Assembly (NCBI GenBank): GCA_022578605.1
Contig: MU394069.1
Location: 124,001-188,000 of the forward strand
Direction: 5' to 3'
DNA: 64,000 nucleotides
From: Camillea tinctor
Lineage: Eukaryota > Ascomycota > Sordariomycetes > Xylariales > Xylariaceae
The notes beneath the pieces were generated by a model. That model saw only the letters and a list, made by a program, of their open reading frames with translations, did not search any database and was not told where the DNA came from. Below, piece after piece: positions 34,683 to 46,100 of the stretch. The first letter of the stretch is position 1; each line of letters opens with the position of its first letter. A program made the translations under genes and the position numbers.

Positions 34683-35412
34683 ATGAAGACCAAACCAGAC
34701 TTCAGACATATGATGTTGGCACTTCTCGCCAGACTCCAGCGAGAAGGTCGGGGGAACGAGTTCTACCGCGTCCTCAGAAGCAAGCTGCTGCACGTACTCG
34801 AAGTCAACCTCGACACTATTGCCATGTGCCGCATGGCTGCATCCGAAGTGCGATGGGAGGTTTACCGCGAGATAGTCAACCACTTTTGTCTGCCTACCCA
34901 GGAGAACTCGCCCCCTTTATCAGGTAGGTTAGGTATATTCGCTAACCTAATCGAAACACACAGGGGAGAAAAGCATCCCGGATCGCGCCAGTCTTTTCCC
35001 TCATGTCGACCAGAATACGCCGTTTCCAGAAGGCTGTCTAGTCTTCGACATATTCTCCATGGACAAGGCCATCACCGCCCAAACTGCAGATAGCGAACTT
35101 ATCGATATCCTGTGGGGAAACGGATACCAGCAAAAGGGAGGCAAAATGCCCAATGGAGATGATGCTTCACAGTCCATTGCTCGCAACGCTCTTTTATCCC
35201 TTGCGGAAAGCATTGGGACCCCTGACCATGAGGAAGAAGTTGGGGATACACCAATGCCCGCCACAGAAGCTCCCGACCTCGACGTAGCAGACCAGCCCAT
35301 GAAAATAAAGCAAAGCGAAGAAGAGCGTCTCACGAGAAGATTAAGAAGAGCTGCTAGGAAAGCCCGAAAAAGGTCAAAGTTAGAGGCCGAAGGGATCCAG
35401 AAGGATGGTTAA
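34683..35412 (+). CDS. Hypothetical protein, 229 aa
   Basis: I do not recognise this protein. Exon 1 (34683-34923) and exon 2 (34964-35412) join in phase if a GT-AG intron of only 40 nt is removed. That is at the lower limit for fungi, but it carries a GCTAAC branch-like site and restores a long frame. The product begins with a helical, basic region (MKTKPDFRHMMLALLARLQR, then EFYRVLRSKLLHVLEVNLDTIAM), continues into an acidic, Pro-rich middle (EEEVGDTPMPATEAPDLDV), and ends in a basic, coiled-coil-like segment (RLTRRLRRAARKARKRSKLEAEG) that resembles a nuclear localisation signal. Without splicing, exon 1 runs to a different 136-residue product. Confidence 0.45.
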
Positions 35413-35801
35413 AGCATGTTGCTCTAGATCACATCGAACAAGTGGAGAGTGATGTGAGACCAAAAAATACATAAAGAAGCGAGTAGCCATATATGTTCTA
35501 GGAGGTTGTGGACCGCGAAATAACAACGCCTGTATCTTAGAGGTACAGCTTTGAGGCTTGACGAGGCAAAAAATGAAGCATACTTTTTAAATGTCAAAAG
35601 TATGCTTTCGATTGATCGATATTTTGCCAACTGATTTCGTCCTTTAGCTGTGCTTGACGCTCTCTTCTTCATCTTCCCCCTTTCTTCTTATCCGTTTTAA
35701 TCTTTCAAACCATGAACTCCCACCAATTTACCAAGCTCTGAGTAACAATAAGCAGAAAGGGATGAGCTAAGACCTAGCCAGTAACTACTCCGAGCACCCC
35801 C
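35413..35801. other. Convergent 3' region
   Basis: This is short shared 3' sequence between the hypothetical gene (+) and the dehydrogenase gene (-). Nothing else is seen. Confidence 0.45.
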
Positions 35802-36965
35802 CTACTTCTCTGCCACCCTCACAACAACCTTCCCCTTCGTCCTCCCCTCCTTCAGCTTCGCAAACGCCGCGGGCGCCTCCTCAAACGGGAACACCTCATC
35901 GATGACAACCCTAATCTTCCCCTCACGGATCCACTCCGCCAGCCTTACCAGTTCCTCGTGCACGTTCCTAGTCACGATGAAGGCCCATTTGCTGCTGCCA
36001 CCGCCGAGGAAGCGCGGGATCAGCGCGCGGGACACGGAGCGCAGCATCGCGAGCGAGACCTCCCCGCCGATCTGCGCAAACGTGCCCTCAGGGCTCAGGA
36101 ACCCGTCGGCCGCCTTGTACAGCCCCGGGGGCGAGGTCCCCACGTTGTCGACCACGAGGGCGAAGGGGCCCGAGGCGGCGGCCTTGGAGGTTAGTTCGGC
36201 GCACACATCGGCGGTGCGGTAGTCGATGATCTCGTCGGCGCCGAGGGAGCGGCACTAGGCACAAAGCCAGGGGATCAGTGAACTGGGGAGGTAACTTTTT
36301 GGCTCCCGAGCCGGGCAGGGAGTGGGTAAATAACTCCTGCATCTACTCACCAGTTCCGCCCCCGCTGCCGAGCAGCTAACCACCACGTAGCACCCGAGCG
36401 CCTTCGCGATCTGGATGCTGAACGTCCCCACGCCTCCCGAACCGCCATTAATAAACACCCGATCCCCCTTACCAGGCGTAACATACGGCGCAATCCCCTG
36501 ATACGCCGTCAACCCCGCCGTGCCCACACAGCTAAACTCCTCCTCCTTTCCCGCCTCCTCCTCCCCCGGAATCCCCGCACACCCCCTCCGTCTAACCACC
36601 ACGTACTCGCCCAGACTCCCAAACGGGGTCGGCGCCTCCACGCGGCCAAACACGCGGTCCCCGGTCTTAAAAGTCGCCGCCGCCGCGTCCCCCACCCGCA
36701 CCACGACGCCGGCGTAGTCCAGCCCCGGGCTCGCGGGCGCCGAGACGATGAGCCGCCGCACGGGACCTAGTTCCGGTACTTTGTAGTCGGCGGGGTTGAG
36801 CGAGGCGGCGCGGACGCGCACGAGGAGCTCGTCGGGGGCGAGGGCGGTGGAGGGGGGGAAGGGGGCGCTGGGGGAAAGGGTGAGGGCGCGCTCGAGGGTG
36901 GAGGGGACGGAGGTGTAGAGCCAGGCGCGCATGGCGGTAGGGATGGGGTTTTCTTCGGCGGCCAT
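35802..36965 (-). CDS. Medium-chain dehydrogenase/reductase (quinone-oxidoreductase-like, NADPH-dependent)
   Basis: This is a cytosolic oxidoreductase of the MDR superfamily, without obvious catalytic zinc ligands, likely using NADPH to reduce enones or quinones. Exon 1 (36965-36351) and exon 2 (36254-35802) join in phase 0 to 355 residues, the standard MDR length. Features: the GroES-like domain with LLVRVRAASLNPADYK, then PGLDYAGVVVRVGD and GDRVFG; the Rossmann motif FINGGSGGVGTFSIQIAKALG; GADEIIDYR after the junction; and the C-terminal end EEAPAAFAKLKEGRTKGKVVVRV. It resembles the reticulon-4-interacting or zeta-crystallin branch. The coding sequence is GC-rich and sits between AT-rich spacers. 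Confidence 0.88.
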
Positions 36966-38344
36966 GATTTCTTGTTCCTTTTCTATACCTTTTTTTCCTA
37001 GAATTTAAAATATACAGGTAGGTAATTAACCTAGGTATTTGTTTGAGTAGGTTATGGGATTGCGAGTGATGTCTCTCTTTTCAAATCGATCCGGGGGGGA
37101 CTCGGAGACTTTCTTCTTTTAAGAGTCTTAGACTGGATGGGCTCTAGTAGCTATTATACCGAGGTATGGCTGCGTTAGGTTGCACATTAAGTGGGCTGGC
37201 TAAGTTGATGGCGCAATACGCAAGGTTGAAGCATAAATACCTAGTATCAATACGATTCTCGAGTCATGCGAGATAGATGGACAGCTAATTGAGGTGAGAT
37301 GAGGTAAAAGTTGTGAACGGGGTGGGGAAGGACTCGAACTCGATGCCCAAATCTACTTAAGTAATACACACCTATGTTATACCGGACCGGTGTTATACAT
37401 GTTAGGGATACATTAACCGTAGATATGGTGCTTTGACAAGTAAATCGGGCAGAGTTGACGTCACGAATCTATCATAGAATGCCTCTCATATGAAGCATGA
37501 GGCTTGTTTATAAATGTTACGTAGCTAAATTCAATTGCATAAGTCTACTGAGAAAGAAACGTGGTAACCCGCAGATTTGTATGTACTGCTTCGATTTCCT
37601 TAACCTAAGACTTATGTCTGGCATTGGAAACCAACTTCTTTAAAGTTAATCGAATGACACTTCTATAACCTTAAACCTACCAGATTAGGAGCTTATACGA
37701 CCCCTAGTAGCACACACTTATAGACTTTGAAGTCGATATGCCTCACGTCATTGGTTGAACTACCCGGGAGTAATAACCTAGTTGGCTAGGATTAGTATTC
37801 CTATAGATATTATCTATAGCAATATCATTTTATCCGTTATGTAATTACCTAGGTAGTAGTAGTCTTAAAACACATACGGAGTAAACCACAACATGAACAA
37901 CCTCTAGATCAGTAGCCTGCACCAACAAAACCTATACATTTGGCGATCTCAACATAAGAAATGTCGTTGCTCAAAATACAGTAACCTAAAAAACTGCCAA
38001 GCTTGTCTTAAGTAAATAGGCAACAGATTAATTACTATTTACTTCTCTCTTAGCCACGTGGTCTGTCAGCTACTACGCCCCTTTTCATTAAAATAGGCCC
38101 GTGTGAGTAAATACTGAACAAATATACATTTGCTCTCTTGGACACAGTTTAATCTGTCTGCCTGGACTGTAACATTTTCGTGTCCTCATAATCATAGGCT
38201 GTCCAGTTCCGAAATATCATATGATCTGTGCCCGTATATAAATAGTACTGTGAGAACCTCTCCACGTAGACCCCGCTCTTGATTTTCTATCTTCACTCAC
38301 TGACATCAACCACCACTGAGTAACAACAAAAATCATCGTCTACC
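36966..38344. other. Divergent AT-rich promoter region
   Basis: There are 1.4 kb between the dehydrogenase and F-box genes. GGACTCGAACTC (about 37333-37344) reads as a tRNA-type B-box on the minus strand, but no tRNA fold can be drawn around it. Near-repeats of TGTTATAC flank CCGG motifs at about 37375-37400. No gene is seen. Confidence 0.4.
38235..38244 (+). promoter_or_regulatory. TATA box of the F-box-like gene
   Basis: TATATAAATA lies about 100-110 nt before the ATG at 38345, a usual position for a fungal core promoter. Confidence 0.5.
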
Positions 38345-40298
38345 ATGTCGGAGCTCAACGACTTCCCGGCGGAAATATCCAGCCAAAGTGAGCCCTTCCA
38401 ACTAAACAATCATCCCTTCTTCCCCCATAGAAGCCATACCCCCACTAACCCATCACAGTCCTAGGGAACCTCCACATAGATGACATCTTCCGCGCCCGGC
38501 TCGTGAGCCGGTCGTTCCGCGCCTTCGTGGACCAGCACATCGATCTAGTCGCCTACCAGATCGCGCGGCAGGACTTCCCCCACGCGCGGCTCCTACTCGA
38601 CCAACCCCCTGGGTCCAAGTACGACCTCCCCTGGCTGCGGACCCTGATCCCGCGGCGCCTGGCCGCCATCGTGCTGGACAAGCACCGCATCCACCGGCAG
38701 CACTCCGCCTCCTCGTACGTGCTGCACATCCCAGCAGAGGACGACTACGGCGACGAGCCGCGCGCGCGGCTCACAAGAGCATGGTGCCTGCTCAAGCGCA
38801 GTGAGTCATCGATTCTTTCCCCCCTTTTCGCCTATCTCAGACCCAAAACCGCCCACCACGACTTTCGACTCCCGTCTCAAGAGCCCCCCCCAAAGCCTAC
38901 CCAGTATAACACTTCCTAACCCCCCTCCTCACAGTCAACGACATCCACCATCTCGCCGCCCAGCCCGCCACGCGAGAGCGCCCAGACTACCAACCGCTCG
39001 ACCTCCCCACCGTGCACGCGCGCGCCCTGGAGCTGGTCAAGTCCCTCACGCCGGACCAGTGCAAAAACTTCGCCCTGCTCGCGTACCTGGTCCTCTCGGC
39101 CTTCGTCGACGCCGACATAGACGCAGGGGACTGGCGGCGGCACCTGACCTTCACCGTAGCGGGGCAGGACGAGCCAGTGCGGTTCCTCGACTGCGCGCCG
39201 CGGCTGCAGGCTGTTAACGAGTCGCGGGGGCACTTCGGGTTCGCTCGCGCGCCGGCAGAAGGGGCGCGGAAGACTGTCGGTGAGTAGTATTTTTTTCGGA
39301 GTCGTTTAACCCCCCCTCCCCTTTGGCCTGTCTTAGGAGTCGGACCTTCCTATCATATGGGTTTGTAGGAATTTCAACTCCCGAGACAACGCTCGCAAGA
39401 GTAGAAAGATTCAAGTACCCAATTTGGCAATCACTGACTCCTGTTATTACAGCTGTGAACTCGCGACACCCGGACCGGGGCAATTCCTGGGTCTGTGCAT
39501 TTTTGCTCCGCGAAGGGGCAGACGCGTTCCACCGGCAGTGGATAGTGGGCGCGGGCGGGGAGAATTATGGGAATGAAAGTAAGGAGCGCGAGTACGTCGC
39601 TGATCGCTTGATAGAGCAGTGGGGTTTGCGGACGCCGAAGGAGATCCACAAGGAGCGCGAGTGTGCTAGCCGGAGTAAGTTCCCTATCCCCTCTTCCGCT
39701 ATAGATGGTTCCCTACTTCGCCCTGAAAACTCCGAAGAAAGAGGGAAAGGCGAGGTCCAGAAAATACAAGCTGACATTCTTCTGCTACCTAGTATGGTAT
39801 GCCTTCATTGCGCGCGCGCGCTCCAGCGAGGTACAGGAGTTCCCGCTGGTCCCGCCCCCGAACTGGAACTCGTTGTACAGCCCATCGAACGACTACGCGT
39901 TCCCGACTATCGACCTGTGGTTGCGGGAAAGGCGGAAGGAGAGGCAGCGCCAGCAAAGTCATACCCGTGAGTAGCATTTAGGACGAGTCTTTTATCCCCT
40001 CCTCTTTCCCCTTCCCCCCCTTTTCGCGCTTGTTCCTGGGAGTCAAAATTGCCTACCATAGGCTAAGTGGATGGGGATTTGAACTCCCGCTACACACACA
40101 ATATGAAGAGTAAATAAGTAATTGCATGAGTCACTGACTTTTGATATTGCAGTGTACGCGTGGTACATTTGGCAGCAAGAGCGCATGGTGAACGACGCTA
40201 TAAGGAACAATAGACAAGTGAATTTGATTGATGACAGTAGCGAGGAGATGGATTCGCTGCAGGATGTGCCTTACACGGTGTCGTTTAGGACTGTTTAG
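38345..40298 (+). CDS. F-box-like protein, about 440 aa, six exons
   Basis: The N-terminus (LNDFPAEISSQILGNLHIDD, then IFRARLVSRSFRAFV) fits an F-box that would dock a substrate receptor onto an SCF ubiquitin ligase through Skp1. The rest is not recognised. Proposed exons: 38345-38387, 38459-38800, 38935-39279, 39453-39674, 39742-39966 and 40153-40298, all joined at phase 1. The fourth intron (39675-39741) is uncertain: the strong GTAAGT donor needs an acceptor at 39741 to enter the frame that continues into the last exon; the closer TAG at 39704 would give a 30-nt intron and the wrong phase. Introns 3 and 5, and perhaps 2, resemble one another along their whole length (see the repeat entries). 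Exons are GC-rich, unlike the AT-rich spacers around the gene. Confidence 0.6.
38801..38934 (+). repeat. Intron 2 of the F-box gene, possible third introner-like copy
   Basis: This intron begins GTGAGT, has a C-rich run followed by TTTTCGC, and then CAAAACCGCCCACCA and TTTCGACTCCCG. These follow in the same order as CCCCTTTTCGC, CAAAATTGCCTACCA and TTTGAACTCCCG in intron 5. The match is weaker than between introns 3 and 5. Confidence 0.4.
39280..39452 (+). repeat. Introner-like intron copy A (F-box gene intron 3)
   Basis: This 173-nt intron resembles intron 5 from donor to acceptor. Shared blocks in order: GTGAGTAG-ATTT, GAGTC-TTTA-CCCC-CCTC, GGAGTC, CCTA-CATA-GG, GG-ATTT-AACTCCCG, AAGAGTA, TCACTGACT, and TTA/ATA-TT-CAG at the acceptor. 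Confidence 0.65.
39967..40152 (+). repeat. Introner-like intron copy B (F-box gene intron 5)
   Basis: This 186-nt intron aligns with intron 3 along its length; the difference in size is mainly an extra C-rich stretch near 40005-40030. On the minus strand GAGTTCAAATCC (around 40075-40087) resembles a tRNA B-box, which hints at a tRNA-derived ancestry for the repeat. That part is weak inference. Confidence 0.65.
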
Positions 40299-41308
40299 TT
40301 ATGAGGACACTTGGCAGTGATCTGCCTAGGGAGGATAAACTCTGGGTTTTATTTCCCCCTTGGGAAAGGCAATATTTTCTTTGTTCATGTCAGTGACAGG
40401 ACGAATATACTGTTCAGCAGATATTCACCTAAGAAAACGAATATCATGAAAGGCAAAGGGGATCAAATGATGAGGACTACGCTTGGAGCAACAAACACTG
40501 TGAGTTTCGGAAGCCTTGTGTGCGAATTATATATCAATTATCCTAAAGCCATCTAAAAGCAAAATGTATAATAAAAATGGTTAGGAAACCCTAAAAACAT
40601 GCCATGTAAACAAACCACTATAGTAGGGTGTTTACTAGCGACGTAATACAGGTAGTCAACAATTTTTTTTAAGAAAGCAGGCAAGAGCAGTGAGTGAAAA
40701 GGTAAGAACACACAGTCTACAACAGTCATGCTGACAATAGGAAGTAAAGTATGTACCTACATATTTTCAAGGAGTTGGTGCTGTTTCTGATCCTGTTAGC
40801 GAAGGCATTCTAAGTATATATATATCCACGTATGACAATGAGTTAGCCTCAAATATAGCAACCTGATCTGATATTCCTCCCGAGAAACTACCTAATGCAG
40901 GTTGATTCATGCAAGCCGCCAAATCCCATATTTAATCTGATTTATGATCACCCACATTCCGCTAATTTTTTAGTTTTTGAAAAATATTTTACTTTAATAC
41001 GACATTGGTGTTTGTGTGTGTGAAGAACTAATACCCAGGGTATATAGCCCATCGGTACCTTTGCCCAGAAACAGCTTATATATTTTCCAAACAGGAACAT
41101 GATGTAACACGTACTTTGTTGCTAAATATGACAACTGGTATAAGTCATGACTAACAGCCCTTTTTGTTTTCCATAGAAATTGTGGATATTATAATGCCCC
41201 CTTCTACCGTTACATAGATAGTGTCATAAATACCCGTATCATCATCCCCCTACATAGGAGGAAGAGAGCGTTTCCATTTACAAGTAATGGCATCGCAAGT
41301 AATTTGAG

Positions 41309-41380
41309 TTGTATTAATTCCCTGCACAACAACGACATCGTGGTCATCCAAGCCCTTGCCCAGTAAGTCGTAACAGCCTC
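41309..41380 (+). repeat. Diverged direct copy of the fold-back left arm
   Basis: TTGTATTAATTCCCTGCACAACAACG, then CATCCAAGCCCTTGCCCAGTA, follows the order of the left arm of the fold-back (TTCCTCGCACAACAACG, then TACCTAAGCACTCGTACCTAGTA), with many C/T differences. It suggests an older relic of the same element. Confidence 0.45.
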
Positions 41381-41577
41381 CTTCTATTCATACCCATCAA
41401 CAACTCATTGCTCATATACAGAAACCACAACACAAACCACACATGTTTTTCGCTTAACCGCTTAACCCTTAGAAAACCCCATTCAGTCCTTCCCAATCGA
41501 AAACACGTCTCCTTATCTGTCAGGGGTTAGGAAGGAACAAAGAAGAGATACTTGTATATAGGTAACAGTGACATCCA

Positions 41578-41744
41578 TAGTTGTAGTCAGTTCCTCGCAC
41601 AACAACGTATTGATTACCTAAGCACTCGTACCTAGTACTTGCTTGGTCCCTCGTGACATTATCCCCCCTTCCTCTGTCACGAGGGGCATAGCAAGTACTT
41701 AAGTAACCGCAATGTTGTTGAGCGAGGAACTACGACTACAACTA
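41578..41744. repeat. Fold-back (MITE-like) inverted-repeat element
   Basis: The left arm (41578-41657) and right arm (41676-41744) are imperfect reverse complements around an 18-nt loop. Matching blocks from the outside in are TAGTTGTAGTC, GTTCCTCGC, CAACAAC, TACTTGCT and CCCTCGTGAC. The left arm has an extra stretch of about 11 nt. The size and lack of coding capacity fit a miniature inverted-repeat element. I could not identify a target-site duplication. Confidence 0.6.
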
Positions 41745-43189
41745 CACGCGACACCATACCGATACATGTACATAGAAACACATTCTCTATCCCATGTATT
41801 CCTAACCTATCACCCCTGGCACGCTCCTTCTCTTTACCACAAGCTAAGAGTCAGAAATACAAGAGATGACGATCCTATTGGGCAGGGTTGGACTAACCAC
41901 AAATCAGATACACGAAAAATTGCAAATAGAAGAGTTCCTTAGCGATTATTATTGATCAAAAGGTAACCGCTTACTTCCCATCTCTCCCACTTTAGCGTGC
42001 TGTACCCCTTTACCCGTCTAACACATCCCCTTCTGCTCTGCCTACAAGCTAAACCATACCCTCATATGTCCAAGCTGGACGTACTAACAGGTACCCTGAT
42101 CACAACTCACTATGGGCAATACACTATTAGCTTTTTAAACGTGAAACGGTACAATAATAACAGTAATAACAACAGCAGCTGTACCCCCCTTCATAACCCT
42201 CTCATCGCACCAGGATAAACAAAAAAAATCCCTGACAAGAACGCCTGCCATAATACCCCTTTCCAGCTCTTGGATATACTGCCCCTGCCAACACACCCTA
42301 ACCATTCCACCACAAAAGACATTAGGGATACGTGCCACGACAAGAGCCTCGCTTGGTATCCTAGTTCGGAATCTTCTGTTTGATTAGGTACTTAAAGGAA
42401 AAAAGTGTCCTGTCATGAGAAATTCTCAAAAAAAAAATTTTTTTTTCTCAATCTTGTCTGTCACGAGTGATACTCCAGATCAAGGGGTACACACCAGCAC
42501 CTCCCCCCTCAGGATTTCAACAATGGAGCAGCTTTCAAAGTTAAGCAACCAACATTATCACAGGTACTTCCAATTCTAGGGTGTTCACCATAACATAACA
42601 TCCTAACTTAACCCAAGATCACATCGAATTCCCCATAAATCACCACTAGGAACAAGACAAAAAAGCAGGTTTCATAAGAATAGATTCATGAAGCTATTAA
42701 ATAGAGATATATGTTATGTTCGTTCGGTCTAAGTTGGGGTGGGATATTCTTGGCATGAGCCTTTCTCTTTCTCCATTCCGTCTTTATTCTCATGAACCTC
42801 ATTAACCCCCTATCCTGTCCTCTATTCCTCTTTTTAAACATTGGAGAGACGTAAAAAAAATAAGAACCAAAACGTCTCCCCATTTTTGGATATCATCGTT
42901 TGTCTGGTTCTCTTCCTCTTTCTCTCTTCTCTTGGCTCTAAATCAACCAAAGCGAGTGTGAAAGCAGATAGGTGCGAGCAGCAAGCCTGCCAGGACCATA
43001 GTTATCTGTCTTTTATCTCCCTTTCCCCCCACCCAAATCCTCTATAATGCGTATAATTCCAAGAAAAAAAAATGAGTTTATGAAGCATGGTCCCTAAACG
43101 CCTGGTATGGTACCTGAAAAAATCATGTGCCAGCGATAGCACGACACTATAAGTGTTGACCTGATAGAGTTACTAAAACCCACATATTA

Positions 43190-46100
43190 TCATCTCTTGG
43201 CCGCTGCAGCCCGCTCAAGAGCAGCGGGGCTCTTCATGGACTTTTCGGCAGTACTTGTCATGGTCAAACCAACAGGTGTCATTGTACCACTAGGAGGAGC
43301 AGGGGTAGTAGACCTTGTAGGAGGTTGGGATCGGTTGTGTGCCATGTGGGCACGGACGAGATGACCAGCAGCAAGCGCGCTGCATAGGGACAGTTCACCA
43401 GCAAGGACAGCGGCACCAATGATTCGGGCAAGACGACGCGCGTTGTCACCAGGGTTTGTCGGGTGAGAACCACGAACACCAAGCATATCCAACATGGCAC
43501 TCTGAGGCTCTAGGATGGTACCACCACCGAGAGTGCCAACCTCAATAGAAGGCATAGATACCGAGATTTGGAGGGAGCCACGGAGACTATAAATTAGTTA
43601 GTATGCTACATAAGGAGAAATAAGGCAGTCGCAGACTTACTTCTTCATGATGGTGATACAGTTACAGCTTTCGACGACTTGGGCCGGATCCTGACCAGTG
43701 GCAATGAATATGGCAGCGACAATGTTGGCAGCATGCGCGTTGAAACCACCGACGGAAGCAGCCATGGCAGAACCGATCAAGTTCTTGGATATATTCAGTT
43801 CGACCAGGCTGTCGACGTCGCTCTTGAGCACAGATTTGACTACGTCTCCGGGGATAATTGCCTCAGCGACGATGCCCTTTCCACGGCCATCAATCCAGTT
43901 CATGGCCGCTGGCTTCTTATCAATGCAGTAGTTACCAGAGACGGAGACGATTTGCATATCCTCAAAACCAGCTTCGGTAGCCATGACATTGAGAGCATGC
44001 TCAACACCCTTGGAGATCATGTTCATACCCATAGCATCACCTGTAGTTGTCTTGAAACGGATGTACAAGTTGGTTCCAGCCAGGGCCGTCTTCATGGTTT
44101 GCAGTCGAGCAAATCGGGAAGTAGAATTGAACGCAGCCTTCATCGTATTTTGTCCTTCCTCAGAGTCGATCCAAAGCTTAGCAGCGCCAGCACGTTCCAG
44201 GGTTTCAAAACCAACACAGGGGCCACGGGTCATTCCATCGCTGGTGAGGACGGTGACAGCACCACCACCCGAGTTTATGGCCTTGCATCCACGACTCGTG
44301 CTAGCAACCAAGACACCTTCAGTAGTAGCCATCGGAATGAAATAACTTTGCCCATCAATGACGAGGGGACCGGCAACACCCACAGGGAGAGGCATATATC
44401 CGATAACGTTTTCACAGCAAGCACCCAAAACCTGTTCCCAAGCATAGTTTTCATACGGCAGCTTAGATTGCTCCAAGAGACCAGTGAAGTCCTCAGTTGC
44501 CTTTGTCCTTGAGATAATGCTTCGTCGAATCTTGACAGCACGAGTACAGTCCTTAAGGCTCCTTTCCAAAGCATAACCGGGGATTTTACCCTTAAGGGAA
44601 AGAGCAACTACTTCTTCATCGGCCATTTCATGAATACGCTTTTCCTTGAGAAGAACATCCAATTCGCCTGGGCTTCGGATTGTCTCGGGGGCAAGAGGTG
44701 ACCTGGCAACCTTGGGCAGTGAGGGAGGCGGTTGAGGAACAGCTGGGTGGTTACTCTCATCATCGGTAGATGCTGGAGTGATAGGCATTGCTGGTTTCTT
44801 CTTAGGAACTTCGCCAAGCATCAGAGGAGATGAGGATTGGGTGTCGTTGAACCTCTCGGCAGCTGCAAGCTCCTTAGGGTCAATTGGGTGGTGGGGGACG
44901 TTTGGATCCTTGATGCCCCATCGTGCGACATTGAACAGATACCCGTTGAGTGCGACACTCATAGCCAGAGCAACCACGATCCATTTAGACAGGATAGGGT
45001 CCTCCAAACTCGTCAGCAGACTACCAACCATGCGCCCGCCCACACCATAACCGTGCAGATAGGCGTAACCGGTCTCGATGTGATGACCGTCCTCGGCCCG
45101 TGGCGTCGGTAACGCGTAATGAATAGAAGGGTACTCAAGCTCGTACTTGATAGGAGTCAAAACAGTAACAACGGTAGGCTGGGAGTGACTTCGTGCATTG
45201 AAGAGGATCTCGTCAAGTCCGTTGGAAGCGACCTTGAACGGGTCTAGAGGGGGGGTGCTCACGACGCCTCCTAGACCTCCAGACCAAGAAGACAAACCAG
45301 AAAATCCAGTGGTTCTAAAAGGGATGGTGCAGATATTCACAAGGTTAATGGCAACGAAGCCTACGACCATCCAGAACTTAAACTTAGGCACGCTGGTTCC
45401 CTTGACATCCTGTCCAAAGATAGCCTGGCTAGTTTGGTCATTGCTAGAAGCAACCTTCTCGGCAATGCGACGGCTAACGCCATCGTCTTCAAGAGCTCTG
45501 CGCATCTCAACATGGCGGCGAATACGGTTGACCTCGAGCTTGATGCAGAGAATAGCAGTGTAGAAGGTAAATAGCAGAATGCAGTCAAAGAATAGGATCC
45601 AAGCAGCCAGGAAACAAAATTGCTGCAGGCCACCTTGCACACCAGAAGCAGCTCCAGCAACCAGAATTAAAATCTCGATAACGTAGTCACGGACGATCTC
45701 AAAACCCTGATCTTTAATAGCGCGTTGAACAGCATATTGAATAACGCCACCAGTGGGGTTCACGGGCTTCTTAGCACCCTTCTTGGATTCGGAGTCCGCT
45801 TCGTCCGGCCTGCGGTGCTCTAGCGCATATGACAAGACAGCCCTAGTAAGAACTATATTCTTCTCAAAGCCAATTGTCACGACGAGGAACGGCAGACCTT
45901 CGGATAGTAGAACCATGGAAATAGGCACTCCGAGCTTATAAGTGACATTCAAGCCAAACAAGAAAGCAAACGTCGACGAGAACAGGACACTAATAGCCAG
46001 CCAGACATTGGATCCTAGCTTTCGCATAGACAAGAAGAGCGAGACAAAGGTCAGGTGCATGGACAGGTAGCCGAGAACCATGATGATAATGTCAAGCGTC

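Larger units (their letters stand above)
40299..43189. other. AT-rich intergenic region with fold-back element
   Basis: There are 2.9 kb without a supportable gene, downstream of the F-box gene and of HMG-CoA reductase. It holds the fold-back element at 41578-41744, a partial copy of its left arm at 41309-41380, and an A10/T9-type poly(A)-poly(T) block near 42428-42446. Confidence 0.45.

Noticed and set aside
37320..37400. Possible minus-strand tRNA suggested by a B-box (AGTTCGAGTCC)
   Set aside because: The T-stem does not pair properly and no A-box or acceptor stem can be found at the right distance.
42421..42480. A-run/T-run palindrome near 42430
   Set aside because: It is simple poly(A)-poly(T) symmetry; the adjacent similar CTGTCACGAG words are too short to define an element.
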